A DNA stretch of 64,000 bases from Prochlorococcus sp. AG-402-P18 (GTDB lineage: Bacteria > Cyanobacteriota > Cyanobacteriia > PCC-6307 > Cyanobiaceae): assembly GCA_003216275.1 (NCBI GenBank), contig QCJC01000006.1, forward strand, positions 1 through 64,000, written 5' to 3'. Below are positions 32,188-40,726 of this stretch, one piece after another; the first letter of the stretch is position 1; each line of letters opens with the position of its first letter. Both the position numbers and the translations under genes were made by a program. The notes under the pieces are model-generated. The model worked only from the letters and a program-made list of their open reading frames with translations, was not told the origin of the DNA and did not search any database.

Positions 32188-32403
32188 ATGTATTTATTAG
32201 GTCTTGGACTATTAGTTTTAAGCACTTGGTATCTGATGAAGCTATACACAAATTTCAATAACGATCCGATAGCAAAGAAAGAGATCGACAATGCATGGCA
32301 AGAAGCAAAGAAAGAGGCAAAAGGTAAAAATCCTTTTGCTACTGGAAGAATCAAAGAGGCTCTCAATGCATATAAAGCTGATATGAGTAAAAAAGACACC
32401 TAA
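32188..32403 (+). CDS. membrane-anchored protein, 71 aa
   Basis: A hydrophobic N-terminus (YLLGLGLLVLSTWYLMKLY) acts as anchor and is followed by a charged helix (KEIDNAWQEAKKEAKGKNPF). A minus-strand frame over the same bases is less protein-like and is discounted. Unknown function. Confidence 0.6.
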   Translation: MYLLGLGLLVLSTWYLMKLYTNFNNDPIAKKEIDNAWQEAKKEAKGKNPFATGRIKEALNAYKADMSKKDT

Positions 32404-32462
32404 AAGATAGAAAATACAGAGAGATCAAAATTATTTCTAAAAAGCAGTTAAATTAGTTTTTT

Positions 32463-32771
32463 GTGGATTTCATAGTGACACCCTCATTAGTTTTAATGGA
32501 TTATGTAGACAGAAAGACATTGAATAATGAACAACTAGAATATCTCGAACAAGTTTTAAAAGCCTCTATTCAGAAATTGAAATTCACTGGCATAGAACCT
32601 GTTATCTCTAATAACAAAATATGTGATGCAGCTCTCATTTCCCAAGGCTCCTATGAAATAAGTTGTATTGCGTCCATACTTGATATGCTTCAGCCAACAA
32701 AAAAGACAATGGAGCGTAAAACAAAAGTATTTAACGCTCTATGCAACGCAGGGTTTATTGTTACAGATTAA
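32463..32771 (+). CDS. diverged APKHIC/EGSSW-family protein, 102 aa
   Basis: It aligns with 29155-29436 and 41323-41625 over NNEQLEYLEQVLKASIQ, NNKICDAALISQGSYEISCI and SILDMLQPTKK. The APKH and SSW residues are replaced, so this copy has drifted. It starts after ATG-less AT-rich sequence, possibly at the internal Met of LMDYVDRKTL. Confidence 0.55.
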   Translation: MDFIVTPSLVLMDYVDRKTLNNEQLEYLEQVLKASIQKLKFTGIEPVISNNKICDAALISQGSYEISCIASILDMLQPTKKTMERKTKVFNALCNAGFIVTD

Positions 32772-32823
32772 AGAGAGAGACCTACATTACAAAACAGATC
32801 AAGATATCTACAAAAAATACCAG

Positions 32824-32844
32824 TGAGAGGCATTGAACCTCTCA
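32824..32844 (-). terminator. intrinsic terminator of the first histone-like gene
   Basis: TGAGAGG-CATTGAA-CCTCTCA hairpin with a T run on the minus strand, 26 bp past the stop. The loop CATTGAA is nearly the same as the loop CATTGCA in the terminator of the paralog at 43754-43772. Confidence 0.75.
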
Positions 32845-32869
32845 TGCCGCCTGACGGTCTGGGTAAGCT

Positions 32870-33388
32870 TTATTTAGCAGCTTCAGGTGCTTTCCTGGCT
32901 TTGCGTGCACGTCTAGCAGGCCTACCAGCACTTGACTTCACAACTGCAGAAGGCTCAGATTTAGCTTTGGCTGCAGCCTTTTTAGCTACAGGCTTTTTAG
33001 CTACTACTTTCTTTGCTGTTGCCTTTTTAGCAACTGTTTTTTTTGCGACAGCTTTTTTAGCTGTAGTTTTTTTAGCTGCAGGAGCTTTTGAAGCAGAACC
33101 TTTACGTGTGCGATGAGAAAGAATTAAAGCCCATTCATCAGCGCTAATATTTGCTGGCTTATTTCCATGAACCTCAGAAACTTTAGCTGCTTTTTCGATA
33201 TCTTTAATTAAGTTTTTCCAAGAAGCTGCGTAACGTTTATCTGACTGAGATTTAGCACCGCTTTCAACAAGGGTTTCAACGACTTGAGAAGCAGTGACCT
33301 TCTTACGACGTCTGTTAAAGATCTCCTTTTGCAAGGTAGCGATCAAGGCATCACCTTTAGCACTAACTTTGATGGATAACTGAGACAT
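32870..33388 (-). CDS. histone-H1-like Lys/Ala-rich protein, 172 aa
   Basis: The first 97 residues form a conserved domain (SQLSIKVSAKGDALIATLQK, RRRKKVTASQVVETLVESGA, ADEWALILSHRTRK). The rest is a low-complexity AAKK/TVAKKA tail ending AGRPARRARKARKA. Such tails bind DNA non-specifically in histone-H1-like bacterial proteins; the N-terminal domain is of unknown type. The paralog at 43802-44419 differs at only about five of the first 96 residues. Confidence 0.75.
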   Translation of the reverse strand: MSQLSIKVSAKGDALIATLQKEIFNRRRKKVTASQVVETLVESGAKSQSDKRYAASWKNLIKDIEKAAKVSEVHGNKPANISADEWALILSHRTRKGSASKAPAAKKTTAKKAVAKKTVAKKATAKKVVAKKPVAKKAAAKAKSEPSAVVKSSAGRPARRARKARKAPEAAK

Positions 33389-33659
33389 AACTCAATAATT
33401 ACTTTCTTAATACATCTATCACATATAGGGTATTTAATTCAATAGTCAATGGTTAATCGACTACTAAATTTTCATATATATATTAATATCACTTAAAATA
33501 AGTGAAACCTTAAAATAATTCGATCTTGACTATAAAGCCATATCAAGTGGAGAAGAGAAAAGCCAAAAACTAAAACAAAGACAATGCTCGTCAATAAAGC
33601 TCATACACTGACAACGATGGTATTAGGAATCATAGAAGCATGTTGATCTATTCAAGGTG

Positions 33660-33829
33660 TCAGTCTACCTCTGGACACCAACCAGTCTGTCTCTCTCTCG
33701 TTGCGGCTTCCAGAGATGACAACGTGAAATCAAATGATCTCCATGAGGAACAAGACGACGATGAACATGACATGAAAGGAGTGTTATGCAATGCTTGTCG
33801 CTGGAACAATGGAAATGTTGACATGTCAT
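33660..33829 (-). pseudogene. Cys/His-rich small protein gene with probable frameshift
   Basis: From the ATG at 33829 the frame reads TCQHFHCSSDKHCITLLSCH, RRLVPHGDHLISRCHLWKPQ, then RERDRLVGVQR and stop at 33665. In the adjacent frame the DNA continues RERQTGWCPEVD to a stop at 33660, which looks like the native end because of its Cys. The switch falls in a GAGAGAGA run, suggesting slippage. Six Cys and several His suggest metal binding. The frame without correction would give 54 residues. Confidence 0.5.
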
Positions 33830-33883
33830 GCAAACGCAAGCTGAACATATTTTTATAAGAATCCCATTCTCAAGGAATTGCAA

Positions 33884-34177
33884 CTCTTCTTGTTAATCGA
33901 AGATCTGATCGGTGCAAATTTCTTTGGGATAAAGCGTAGACATTGACCAATACCAATAGGTTGAGCTACGGCAGATACCCATTCCTCAGCCTTAAAGACA
34001 GCATACGGGGAGGCAGATGGAGTTACTTACCCTTGCAAGTACGCATGTACTAGCAAGTTTCAATAGGCATTGTCAAGTCGTCTATTTCAAAACATCTAAT
34101 ATTTGTAGGCTGCGATACCACAAATCAAACAGAGAAGGTGCTCAAACGCGATGAATATTTCGAGGAGACAAAGCTAA
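33884..34177. other. gene-free stretch with one strong hairpin
   Basis: About 290 bases without a credible gene. A near-perfect hairpin at 34032-34057 (CTTGC-A-AGTAC / GTACT-A-GCAAG, loop GCAT) is followed by TTTC on the plus strand. It could be a weak terminator or a protein-binding site. Confidence 0.4.
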
Positions 34178-34221
34178 TTAAAAAAAATTAAACGAAAAGA
34201 TCCCACGCAACACAAAAAACA

Positions 34222-34463
34222 ATAAAAAAGCCCTCATCTCATGAGGGCAAAATAAACGGCTGAAGGAGATCCCCATCACCCAGCTTTCAAAAATAATAAT
34301 TAAAACAATCAAATTAGGCAACATTAAAGCACCATATGTTTTATCCCAGGCTAAAATGAACACCATCTGTAGGGGGGGTTGATTTATATGGGAAATAGGG
34401 TTAGAAATAGTATCCCCATCACCCAGACCCGTAGGACACCATACCTAGGGTCTTTTTTATTGG
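34222..34463 (-). ncRNA. putative non-coding transcription unit, locus B (inverted relative to locus A)
   Basis: Read on the minus strand it starts with the 52-base block shared with locus A (34463-34412, one difference in the hairpin-to-15-mer junction). It has the 15-mer CTGGGTGATGGGGAT at 34426-34412 and again at 34283-34269, and ends in a terminator at 34248-34222. The middle differs from locus A. A 62-codon frame overlaps it, but the equivalent frame is not kept in locus A. Confidence 0.5.
34230..34248 (-). terminator. intrinsic terminator of locus B
   Basis: GCCCTCAT-CTC-ATGAGGGC hairpin followed by a run of six T on the minus strand. Confidence 0.85.
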
Positions 34464-34509
34464 AAAACCTTTTACAGAGCGATTTCGTCATTATTAAGGA
34501 TATAGGAGC

Positions 34510-34518
34510 TGTGGAAAA
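34510..34518 (-). promoter_or_regulatory. DnaA-box-like TTTTCCACA upstream of locus B
   Basis: Reverse complement TGTGGAAAA at 34510-34518. Distance to the shared 52-base block is almost the same as at locus A (about 46 bases), so it seems to be part of the conserved unit. Confidence 0.4.
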
Positions 34519-34737
34519 CTTTTGTTATTTGAGTGAATATGCGAACTACAAAAGTCTGTCGTTAGCTAAATCTTCGTGAAAGTAGCTTATAAAGGTTTAA
34601 AAACGATTAATTGAAAAATCCATCTCAATTAAGTAAAAAGGTTCTCAATCTGTTAATTGATAGGAAAAACACAATTGTGCAAAGGAAAATAAATCTATCA
34701 AATAAATCCAGTAGAAATCCTTATGTGATTACACAAA

Positions 34738-35598
34738 ATGATTGATCTCAAAAGAAATAACAAAAAAGTACCAATTGAAGCCACAGGCCTTCGAAGTCGT
34801 AAATCCTCTCTCTATAAGCCAAATCAAAAAGAAGATTTCAAAATCAGTAGGGGGCGATTCTCAAATTTTCTAACGTGTCAAAGGTGCTTTTATCTCGACA
34901 GGGTAAGAGGTCTTGATCCCCCAGGGACACCAGGTTGGACTCTCAACGAAACGACTGACGTATTACTCAAAAAAGAATTTGACTATTGCAGACAGAAGCA
35001 GATTCCACACAGAATATTTGCATCTAATGGACTATCTCATGTTGTTCCATTTGATCATCCTCAAATAGATAACTGGAGAAACTCACTTCATCGAGGACTA
35101 ATGCATCGTTACAAGGATACCGGAATAATTTTGACTGGAGGTGTAGACGATATTTGGCAAGACACAATCACAAGACAACTGATAATTGTGGATTACAAAT
35201 CACAAGCTAAAAACGGACGAGTTGATAAGAAAGATTATTTAGAGGATCCATTTCATGAGACCTATAAAATTCAAATGGATTTTTATGCTTACTTGCTCGC
35301 GGGGATGGGGTTTAGTGTTCATCCAACATCTTATTTTCTAGTTTGCAATGCAAAAAGGGATGAAGATGAATTTAATAAGACCATGCGTTTTGATGAATAT
35401 CTTATTCCCTACAAGTGGAGCAATGATTGGATAGAGAGCCGACTAGATAAAATGGTGGCACTAATGAATCAGTCAGAAATTCCAGAATCAAATCCTTCAT
35501 GCAAGAACTGCGCCTACGCAGATCAATATTCGAAAATACTATTTTCAGGAAATTCAAATCAAAAAGAATTTAAACAAGGAACTTTGCCATTATTTTAA
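34738..35598 (+). CDS. Cas4/RecB-like PD-(D/E)XK nuclease, 286 aa
   Basis: Nuclease motifs are in order: GGVDDIW (Asp 137-138), VDYKSQ (Asp 152, Lys 154) and YKIQMDFYAYLL (Gln 169). Cysteines flank the core: TCQRC (47, 50) near the start and PSCKNC (about 257-260) near the end, as in Fe-S-cluster nucleases of the Cas4/AddB type. No other cas gene is nearby, so a role in DNA repair or recombination is likelier than CRISPR adaptation. It lies 57 bp upstream of an SRAP-family gene. Confidence 0.82.
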   Translation: MIDLKRNNKKVPIEATGLRSRKSSLYKPNQKEDFKISRGRFSNFLTCQRCFYLDRVRGLDPPGTPGWTLNETTDVLLKKEFDYCRQKQIPHRIFASNGLSHVVPFDHPQIDNWRNSLHRGLMHRYKDTGIILTGGVDDIWQDTITRQLIIVDYKSQAKNGRVDKKDYLEDPFHETYKIQMDFYAYLLAGMGFSVHPTSYFLVCNAKRDEDEFNKTMRFDEYLIPYKWSNDWIESRLDKMVALMNQSEIPESNPSCKNCAYADQYSKILFSGNSNQKEFKQGTLPLF

Positions 35599-35655
35599 AA
35601 ACGCTAATAGATTTAAAAATGATTCTTATCAAAGAGCGTCTTAAAGATTAATGTT

Positions 35656-36294
35656 ATGTGCGGAAGATATCAGCTATTAACAAAATTCATAAATTTACCT
35701 GATCTTTTAAAAAAAGATATTCCAAGGGGATTGAGTCAAAATTATGAACCACAAATATTAATCAAACCAGGCTCTCCAATTCTTGTTCTTAAGAGTGAAG
35801 GCAAGACACAAACATCCATAATGCTTTGGGGATTTATATCTGAGTGGAGTAAAGACCCTTTTGACAACACAAGGCCAAAGCCATTTAACGCGAGATCAGA
35901 AGGTGTTGAAGAGAACAAGCTATTTCGTGCAAGCTGGAGGCATAAGAGATGTTTAATACCAGCTAGTGGATTTCTAGAAAAAGGTCACTTAATAGGTAGA
36001 AAAGATTCTCAAACTTTCTGGTTAGCTGGACTTTGGAATAGATGGATGTCTAAAGAAGGATGTGAACTAGAGAGCTGTTGTGTGCTAACGACCGAGCCAA
36101 ATGATTTAGTCAAACAATTTCATAACCGTATGCCCGTAATTATTCCAAATGGGCTAGAAGAAGAATGGATCTCTTCAGTCAAAAATGCTCAAGACCTTAA
36201 AGCTTTAAAACCGCTAATGACTAAATGGAACCCAGAAGAATGGACAGCCGAGCCAATAAACAAACCTAATGCCCACCAATTATCCTTCCTGTGA
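35656..36294 (+). CDS. SRAP/HMCES-family abasic-site crosslinking protein (YedK type)
   Basis: A 212-residue protein beginning MCGRYQL, where Cys 2 is the catalytic nucleophile after Met removal. Other family residues are FNARSE, RCLIPASGFLEK and HNRMPVII (active-site Asn, Glu and His). SRAP proteins form a stable crosslink with abasic sites in single-stranded DNA and shield them during replication. Adjacent to a nuclease gene on the same strand. Complete. Confidence 0.92.
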   Translation: MCGRYQLLTKFINLPDLLKKDIPRGLSQNYEPQILIKPGSPILVLKSEGKTQTSIMLWGFISEWSKDPFDNTRPKPFNARSEGVEENKLFRASWRHKRCLIPASGFLEKGHLIGRKDSQTFWLAGLWNRWMSKEGCELESCCVLTTEPNDLVKQFHNRMPVIIPNGLEEEWISSVKNAQDLKALKPLMTKWNPEEWTAEPINKPNAHQLSFL

Positions 36295-36309
36295 ATCAGG
36301 ACAAAAAGA

Positions 36310-36329
36310 AAGGGCTTGTATAAGCCCTT
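36310..36329. terminator. hairpin between convergent genes
   Basis: AAGGGCTT-GTAT-AAGCCCTT. On the minus strand it is followed by a T-rich stretch, so it best serves the minus-strand gene, but it may also end the SRAP message. Confidence 0.7.
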
Positions 36330-36354
36330 AGATTCTATTTATAAAATCAGTACA

Positions 36355-36528
36355 TCAGTGATCGTGATGTACTTCTGCCGAGCTAGGCATTTCATGGGCA
36401 GAAGACAATTTCTTCAATGATTGAGATCCACAAATAGCAGACAGGGCAATCACAACCAAGGATGCAGTGCTTAACAACTGAAGCACTATGGGGAGATGTA
36501 AATTAATTCTTTCTCTAAAGGTAGTCAT
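36355..36528 (-). CDS. 57-aa membrane peptide with His-rich end
   Basis: The ATG at 36528 gives a basic start, a hydrophobic helix (LPIVLQLLSTASLVVIALSA) and a tail ending in EVHHDH. The terminal histidines could bind metal. Unknown family. Confidence 0.6.
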   Translation of the reverse strand: MTTFRERINLHLPIVLQLLSTASLVVIALSAICGSQSLKKLSSAHEMPSSAEVHHDH

Positions 36529-36909
36529 TTGGGAAGTTAATTAACACTCCATTCAAACAAATAGAATAAACACCGTCCATAGCTTGAATATGATAACTAA
36601 ATAGCTAAAAGCAAAAAAATAAGCATAAATAAATTCAGTCCTACGGTTAAGAGTGATGTACTTGATTTAAATCCATTAACCAAACTAAGGACTCAAAGCT
36701 ATTATTGATTTCTAATTATGACATAAATATTTAAAAGTCTCATAAGATACATAATAAAAATACAATATTGAAAGAAAACACATGAATAAATAAACGTACA
36801 ATTAAGCAAATAATCAACTCAAAACTACTCATGGCTGAAAAATTAATAAAGGGTAAAACCACCCGATGCCAGATATCTGATTAAAATTAATCAAACAAAT
36901 TTAATTGAA
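36529..36909. other. gene-free stretch
   Basis: About 380 AT-rich bases between divergent genes, presumably with promoters. No distinct feature seen. Confidence 0.4.
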
Positions 36910-37410
36910 ATGGACGGAAATAGAATGGATCTTCCTTCTCTAGACAAACTTAAAGAATTAGAAAAAAGCGCAAGAGCAGAAGGGAGTGGAATTGAATTTG
37001 ACTCTCTATTAGGACTATGGAAATTTAATTCAGTTTGGAAGCAAGGATCAGATACAGAAGACTCGATTTCAAGCACTTTGCTACAGGTTCTCTCAGCCAG
37101 CCTAGAATTGAAGAAGGATACACAGGATCCAGAAGAAGAGAAATTTACTATCGCCAACGCAATTAAATTTGGATTACTAACTCTGAGATTTAGTGGCTAT
37201 GCAAATTTAGAAAGGAAGCAGCCAATATTACCCTTTTCTTTTGATTGCATTCAAATAAAACTAGCTTCATTGACTATTTTAAAGAGATCTCTTCCAGCAA
37301 CGGATCAAAAGAAGAGACCATTTTTTGCATTAATAGCTATCGATCCAAATGGTAAATGGTTGTCAGCAAGAGGAAAGGGTGGAGGACTTGCTCTTTGGGT
37401 ACAAGATTAA
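36910..37410 (+). CDS. cyanobacterial hypothetical protein, fibrillin-like barrel possible, 166 aa
   Basis: A helical start (SLDKLKELEKSARAEG) is followed by LLGLWKFNSVWKQGSD, LRFSGYANLERKQPILPFSF, and FFALIAIDPNGKWLSARGKG with the final GGGLALW. The GLWKF... opening and closing RGKGGGLALW strand resemble PAP/fibrillin-like lipid-associated proteins, but this is a weak structural guess. Complete and single. Confidence 0.6.
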   Translation: MDGNRMDLPSLDKLKELEKSARAEGSGIEFDSLLGLWKFNSVWKQGSDTEDSISSTLLQVLSASLELKKDTQDPEEEKFTIANAIKFGLLTLRFSGYANLERKQPILPFSFDCIQIKLASLTILKRSLPATDQKKRPFFALIAIDPNGKWLSARGKGGGLALWVQD

Positions 37411-37550
37411 TAAGCTACTTGGAATAAAATTCCACTTAAATCTTTTAGGCAAATTCTTTTAAGAGAATTTTTTTTGAACATTTATTTATATAACCAATAT
37501 CTCATGACATATATTAATAATTAGCTAAATGACATACAAACATTGTGACA

Positions 37551-37748
37551 TCAAGAGTTAACTTTATTTCTTAGAGAAATCCTATCAATAGAATTTGGAT
37601 GTTCACGAACAAATTTGTTGAACTCAATTGCTAGCTGTCTAGCTTCAAAAGCATCAATAGCATAAAACCCTAACTCATGTCTTTTATTAGCCAAATCTCG
37701 GAAGCTAACAGCATATCTTTTACAGGATGTAATTGGTCTTGAAGACAT
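37551..37748 (-). CDS. 65-aa soluble protein
   Basis: A basic protein with SCKRYAVSFRDLANKRHELG and FYAIDAFEARQLAIEFNKFV, suggesting a strand-strand-helix fold as in small host-interaction or DNA-binding modules. No family named. Confidence 0.6.
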   Translation of the reverse strand: MSSRPITSCKRYAVSFRDLANKRHELGFYAIDAFEARQLAIEFNKFVREHPNSIDRISLRNKVNS

Positions 37749-38108
37749 TTTTTAAATTCAATTCCATAAATACTAAAAACAAAAAGATAATTCAGAAAGA
37801 TATCTACCGAACAATTTTTGGATAGGAAACCGAATCTTAATTCTATTAATGATTTAGCCCGTCACATCAGAGATAAGATCCGAACTAAATTCTTGATAAA
37901 AATAAGCCCTTAAAATTTTAGCTAAACTACTTTTTATAGATTTTACATTAATGGTAAAAGAATAAAATATAACGATGCCATAAATAATCAATTATTAGAA
38001 TAACTAATTAGATTAATAATTTTTACTTTATACATTTGGTATTTCTCCATACATACATTCAGTGATTAAAAAGGTAACTTTAAAAATATATACGATTAAT
38101 TTAGAGTT
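37749..38108. other. gene-free stretch
   Basis: About 360 AT-rich bases with stops in all frames and no recognisable structure. Confidence 0.4.
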
Positions 38109-38189
38109 ATGACTTTAGATATTTACAAAGCGATTGTAAAAGCTTCAGAGCGAGGAAATTTATGGGGACTCAGGCGTACTGATTACTAG
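38109..38189 (+). CDS. 26-aa peptide
   Basis: A short frame reading TLDIYKAIVKASERGNLWGL and ending RRTDY. Composition is protein-like, but the length makes it uncertain; it may be a remnant. Confidence 0.3.
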   Translation: MTLDIYKAIVKASERGNLWGLRRTDY

Positions 38190-38482
38190 CTATGTTTAAA
38201 TTCACTAAGGTTAAGTTACAGATACTTGTGTTTTTGGAATTTCCCAATTCAAATTTTAATTATCGGAATAATATCAATACCAATCTAGATTTCTAATTCA
38301 ACGTCTATTTTTTAATATCTACCATTTCAAAACTAAAAAAGTTCTTTTAGGCAGAGAAATACTTAGTCAATATCTAATCATAAAAATTTGATATGCACAA
38401 CCATTAATCAACTGGAGTGGTAGAGAGAATAAAACTCATGAATATGATGTTTGGTTATTGCTTAGGTACACGACCCATATTT
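38190..38482. other. gene-free stretch
   Basis: Nearly 300 bases without a credible frame or structure. Confidence 0.4.
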
Positions 38483-38797
38483 TTAAGCAGCTTTAAGTTG
38501 AACACTACTGTTGTCAGTCCAAGTCCAAGCAGACTTCTCCATGGTAGATAAATCAACTCTATGGCTCGCCATCCAGTCTCCATTGGCTTCTATAAATTTT
38601 TCAATATTCCCCTCTGGGTGCTGATGGATAACAATGATTCTTTGAGGGTCTTCATCACTACAACCTCTGTACAAAGGCTGAATATTAAACTCTCTATGCC
38701 TTCTGGTAGCTTCATTGCTGTCGAAGATTGCAGCCCACTCATCAAAGGTGCTTTCAACCTTAAAAGTAAAAACTGAGGTGACTGTAGAAGACATCAA
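38483..38797 (-). CDS. DUF3764-like protein, 104 aa
   Basis: The sequence SVFTFKVESTFDEWAAIFDS, then FNIQPLYRGCSDEDPQRIIV and WMASHRVDLSTMEKSAWTW fits a small alpha/beta protein of the cyanobacterial DUF3764 type, assigned from memory. Probably soluble, ferredoxin-like. Function unknown. Confidence 0.65.
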   Translation of the reverse strand: MMSSTVTSVFTFKVESTFDEWAAIFDSNEATRRHREFNIQPLYRGCSDEDPQRIIVIHQHPEGNIEKFIEANGDWMASHRVDLSTMEKSAWTWTDNSSVQLKAA

Positions 38798-39276
38798 TAA
38801 TCTTTAAATATGCACAGACAATACCAAAAAAAAAACAACTGAATAACAGTTGTTGTAAAAACTAGATAAAAAAGAAAAGTTTCTGCTAGAAATAGATGAT
38901 GCAGATAACAAGTAAAAGCTCAAACGAATCACCAACTTGATTACTGTTTTAATCGTTGCCATTGTGGGGCTCATCAAAGTAAAACACACATTTAGTTATT
39001 TAGTTGGGGTTCCTGTTTCAAGGTTGGGTCGCTAATGTTTTATGTAATAAAATGTGCACGGATATTCTTTTTGGAGAAACATTAGGTTGTTCAGGAAAGG
39101 CATTTACAAGGAGAAATAAGTAATTACGAATGAACCTTTCTCAATTAGTGAAAAAGAAACATATGTCCATATCTGAAAAGTACTAGCAAAGAGAAATTAA
39201 AGTTAAAGTAAAAAATGAATCAATAAAACTACTCTTAAATTCTCAGAAAAACTAAAATGTTATTTGCTTTACTCAG
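38798..39276. other. gene-free stretch
   Basis: About 480 bases. A 61-codon minus-strand frame overlaps part of it but is rich in Ser and Phe with no protein-like pattern. No other structure seen. Confidence 0.4.
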
Positions 39277-40194
39277 TTGGAAATAATTTTTCTATTAGCT
39301 GAGTTAATACCATGTCTTTTAATAGGCTATTTACTCGGACGATTTAAAAAAGATTTATCGCTAACGATTTCTCGTCCTCTTATTAGCTATGGAATTCCTA
39401 TCAGCTTGATTGGCATATTACTTAAGTCTGGCCTTGAATTACCTCTAATAGAATCTGCTGTATTAGCATTGGTAGCTATTAGCTTGTTAATGGCTATATT
39501 AAATAGTTTTTCAGCTATAAACAACTTTATACCAAACAGAACTCTTCAATTAGGTAGCGCATTCGGAAACACTGGTTATTTCGGAATACCAGTTTCACTA
39601 GCACTGCTTCCAAATCATGCGTTGATCTACAGCATAGGCTTTGACCTTGGTGCGACATTAGTAATTTGGAGTATCGGACCAGTATTGCTAACAGATCCAT
39701 CAACAGTTTTAAGTTCTAATAGATATTGGAAGAATTTCATAAAAGCAGTAGTTAGCAGCCCTGCTGTAAAAGGATTGATTGGCGCATTAATTGTTCATTC
39801 ATCTCCATGGGATGAACAAATAACAGCCTTACTATGGATACCTTCAAGGGTTGTAATTGTTTTAGCACTAGTAATCGTTGGAATGCATCTAACTTGGCTG
39901 AGGAAAGCGAATCTCTCAAGAATAAAAATCAAAATAATATGTATAAAAAATGCTTTAATCATGAAACTGGTTGGATTGCCAGTCATTATGTTGATCATTT
40001 CCTCAGCAATCAGATTACCCAACGTAATGCGAGAGGCTTTAGTGCTTCAATCAGCTGCGCCAACAGCAATATCTGTCTTACTAATATCCCAAGCAGCGTC
40101 AAGAGATGAAGAGGAAGCTACATCGCTTGTTGTCTTAAGTACGATCATTGCACTCATATCAATCCCTGCTTGGTTGATGATTTTAAGATTGTAA
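39277..40194 (+). CDS. AEC (auxin-efflux-carrier-like) family transporter, TTG start
   Basis: A 305-residue protein with about nine or ten hydrophobic helices. The segment LGSAFGNTGYFGIPVSLALL is the typical AEC N-terminal-half motif, and VLQSAAPTAISVLLISQAAS matches the C-terminal half motif. No ATG is in frame near the beginning; the TTG at 39277 gives the expected start of helix 1. Substrate unknown; bacterial members move organic acids or amino-acid derivatives. Confidence 0.85.
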   Translation: MEIIFLLAELIPCLLIGYLLGRFKKDLSLTISRPLISYGIPISLIGILLKSGLELPLIESAVLALVAISLLMAILNSFSAINNFIPNRTLQLGSAFGNTGYFGIPVSLALLPNHALIYSIGFDLGATLVIWSIGPVLLTDPSTVLSSNRYWKNFIKAVVSSPAVKGLIGALIVHSSPWDEQITALLWIPSRVVIVLALVIVGMHLTWLRKANLSRIKIKIICIKNALIMKLVGLPVIMLIISSAIRLPNVMREALVLQSAAPTAISVLLISQAASRDEEEATSLVVLSTIIALISIPAWLMILRL

Positions 40195-40258
40195 AAAGTT
40201 AACAACTATCGCCATTTAACTCAGTTTGTCTAAGTTATAAGAAATACAATGTTTTTTA

Positions 40259-40459
40259 ATGACCTCAGCTACAGCAACAAAAGCGACAGCAAAGAAAACA
40301 GCCGCAGTAAAATCATCAGCAGTAAAGTCTCAAGCAATTTATTCATCAACTCAATCAAGATTTGCCACTTCAAAGCTAATTCAAAACCTAGGTTCATCTA
40401 ATGATGGCGTTCAATTTGATTTTTCAAGTTCGTTAAGAACTGCATTTGGTAGGGACTAA
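40259..40459 (+). CDS. 66-aa Ala/Lys/Ser-rich protein
   Basis: A low-complexity start (TSATATKATAKKTAAVKSSA) is followed by a Ser-rich part with SKLIQNLGSSNDGVQFDFSS. The Lys/Ala repeats recall the tails of the histone-like proteins. Possibly a DNA-associated small protein. Likely start of a run of very small genes. Confidence 0.55.
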   Translation: MTSATATKATAKKTAAVKSSAVKSQAIYSSTQSRFATSKLIQNLGSSNDGVQFDFSSSLRTAFGRD

Positions 40460-40465
40460 AAGAAT

Positions 40466-40561
40466 ATGGAACTTTTAAAAACACTTTTTACAGTTGTCAT
40501 ATGTCTAGGTATTGGATGGGCAATCTCTAAAGGGATCATGTTTGGTTTGACTCATATTTAA
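40466..40561 (+). CDS. 31-aa single-helix membrane peptide
   Basis: The ATG lies 6 bp after the previous stop. It is almost entirely one helix (LFTVVICLGIGWAISKGIMF). Part of the small-gene run. Confidence 0.55.
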   Translation: MELLKTLFTVVICLGIGWAISKGIMFGLTHI

Positions 40562-40562
40562 T

Positions 40563-40649
40563 ATGCCTGAAGAATGGCATCCTACAAATGAAGAACTTGA
40601 AGTGATAGGCAGTGCATGGATGCAAGTTAAGGTCGCATGCGAAAAATAA
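40563..40649 (+). CDS. 28-aa acidic peptide
   Basis: Starts 1 bp after the preceding stop. Reads PEEWHPTNEELEVIGSAWMQ then VKVACEK. Overlaps the next start in another frame. Part of the small-gene run. Confidence 0.5.
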   Translation: MPEEWHPTNEELEVIGSAWMQVKVACEK

Positions 40650-40726
40650 AAGAGCAACCAACTGCAACTGAAAAATATATTTCAAAACTGCTTAACGAAA
40701 TAGCAAATCATTATCAAGAAAATTAA
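40637..40726 (+). CDS. 29-aa helical peptide
   Basis: Overlaps the previous gene by 13 bases and shares its last base with the next start (TAATG). Reads KEQPTATEKYISKLLNEIAN. The chain of overlaps favours a real gene. Confidence 0.5.
   Translation: MRKIKEQPTATEKYISKLLNEIANHYQEN

Noticed and set aside
34178-34366. 62-codon minus frame through RNA-like locus B
   Set aside because: It is hydrophobic but has no counterpart at locus A; it is explained by the AT-rich spacer.
34738-35598. CRISPR-associated Cas4 assignment
   Set aside because: No repeat-spacer array or other cas genes in the window; a general nuclease role is more likely.
38804-38989. 61-codon minus frame
   Set aside because: Ser/Phe-rich with no helix-plus-tail logic; probably AT-rich noise.
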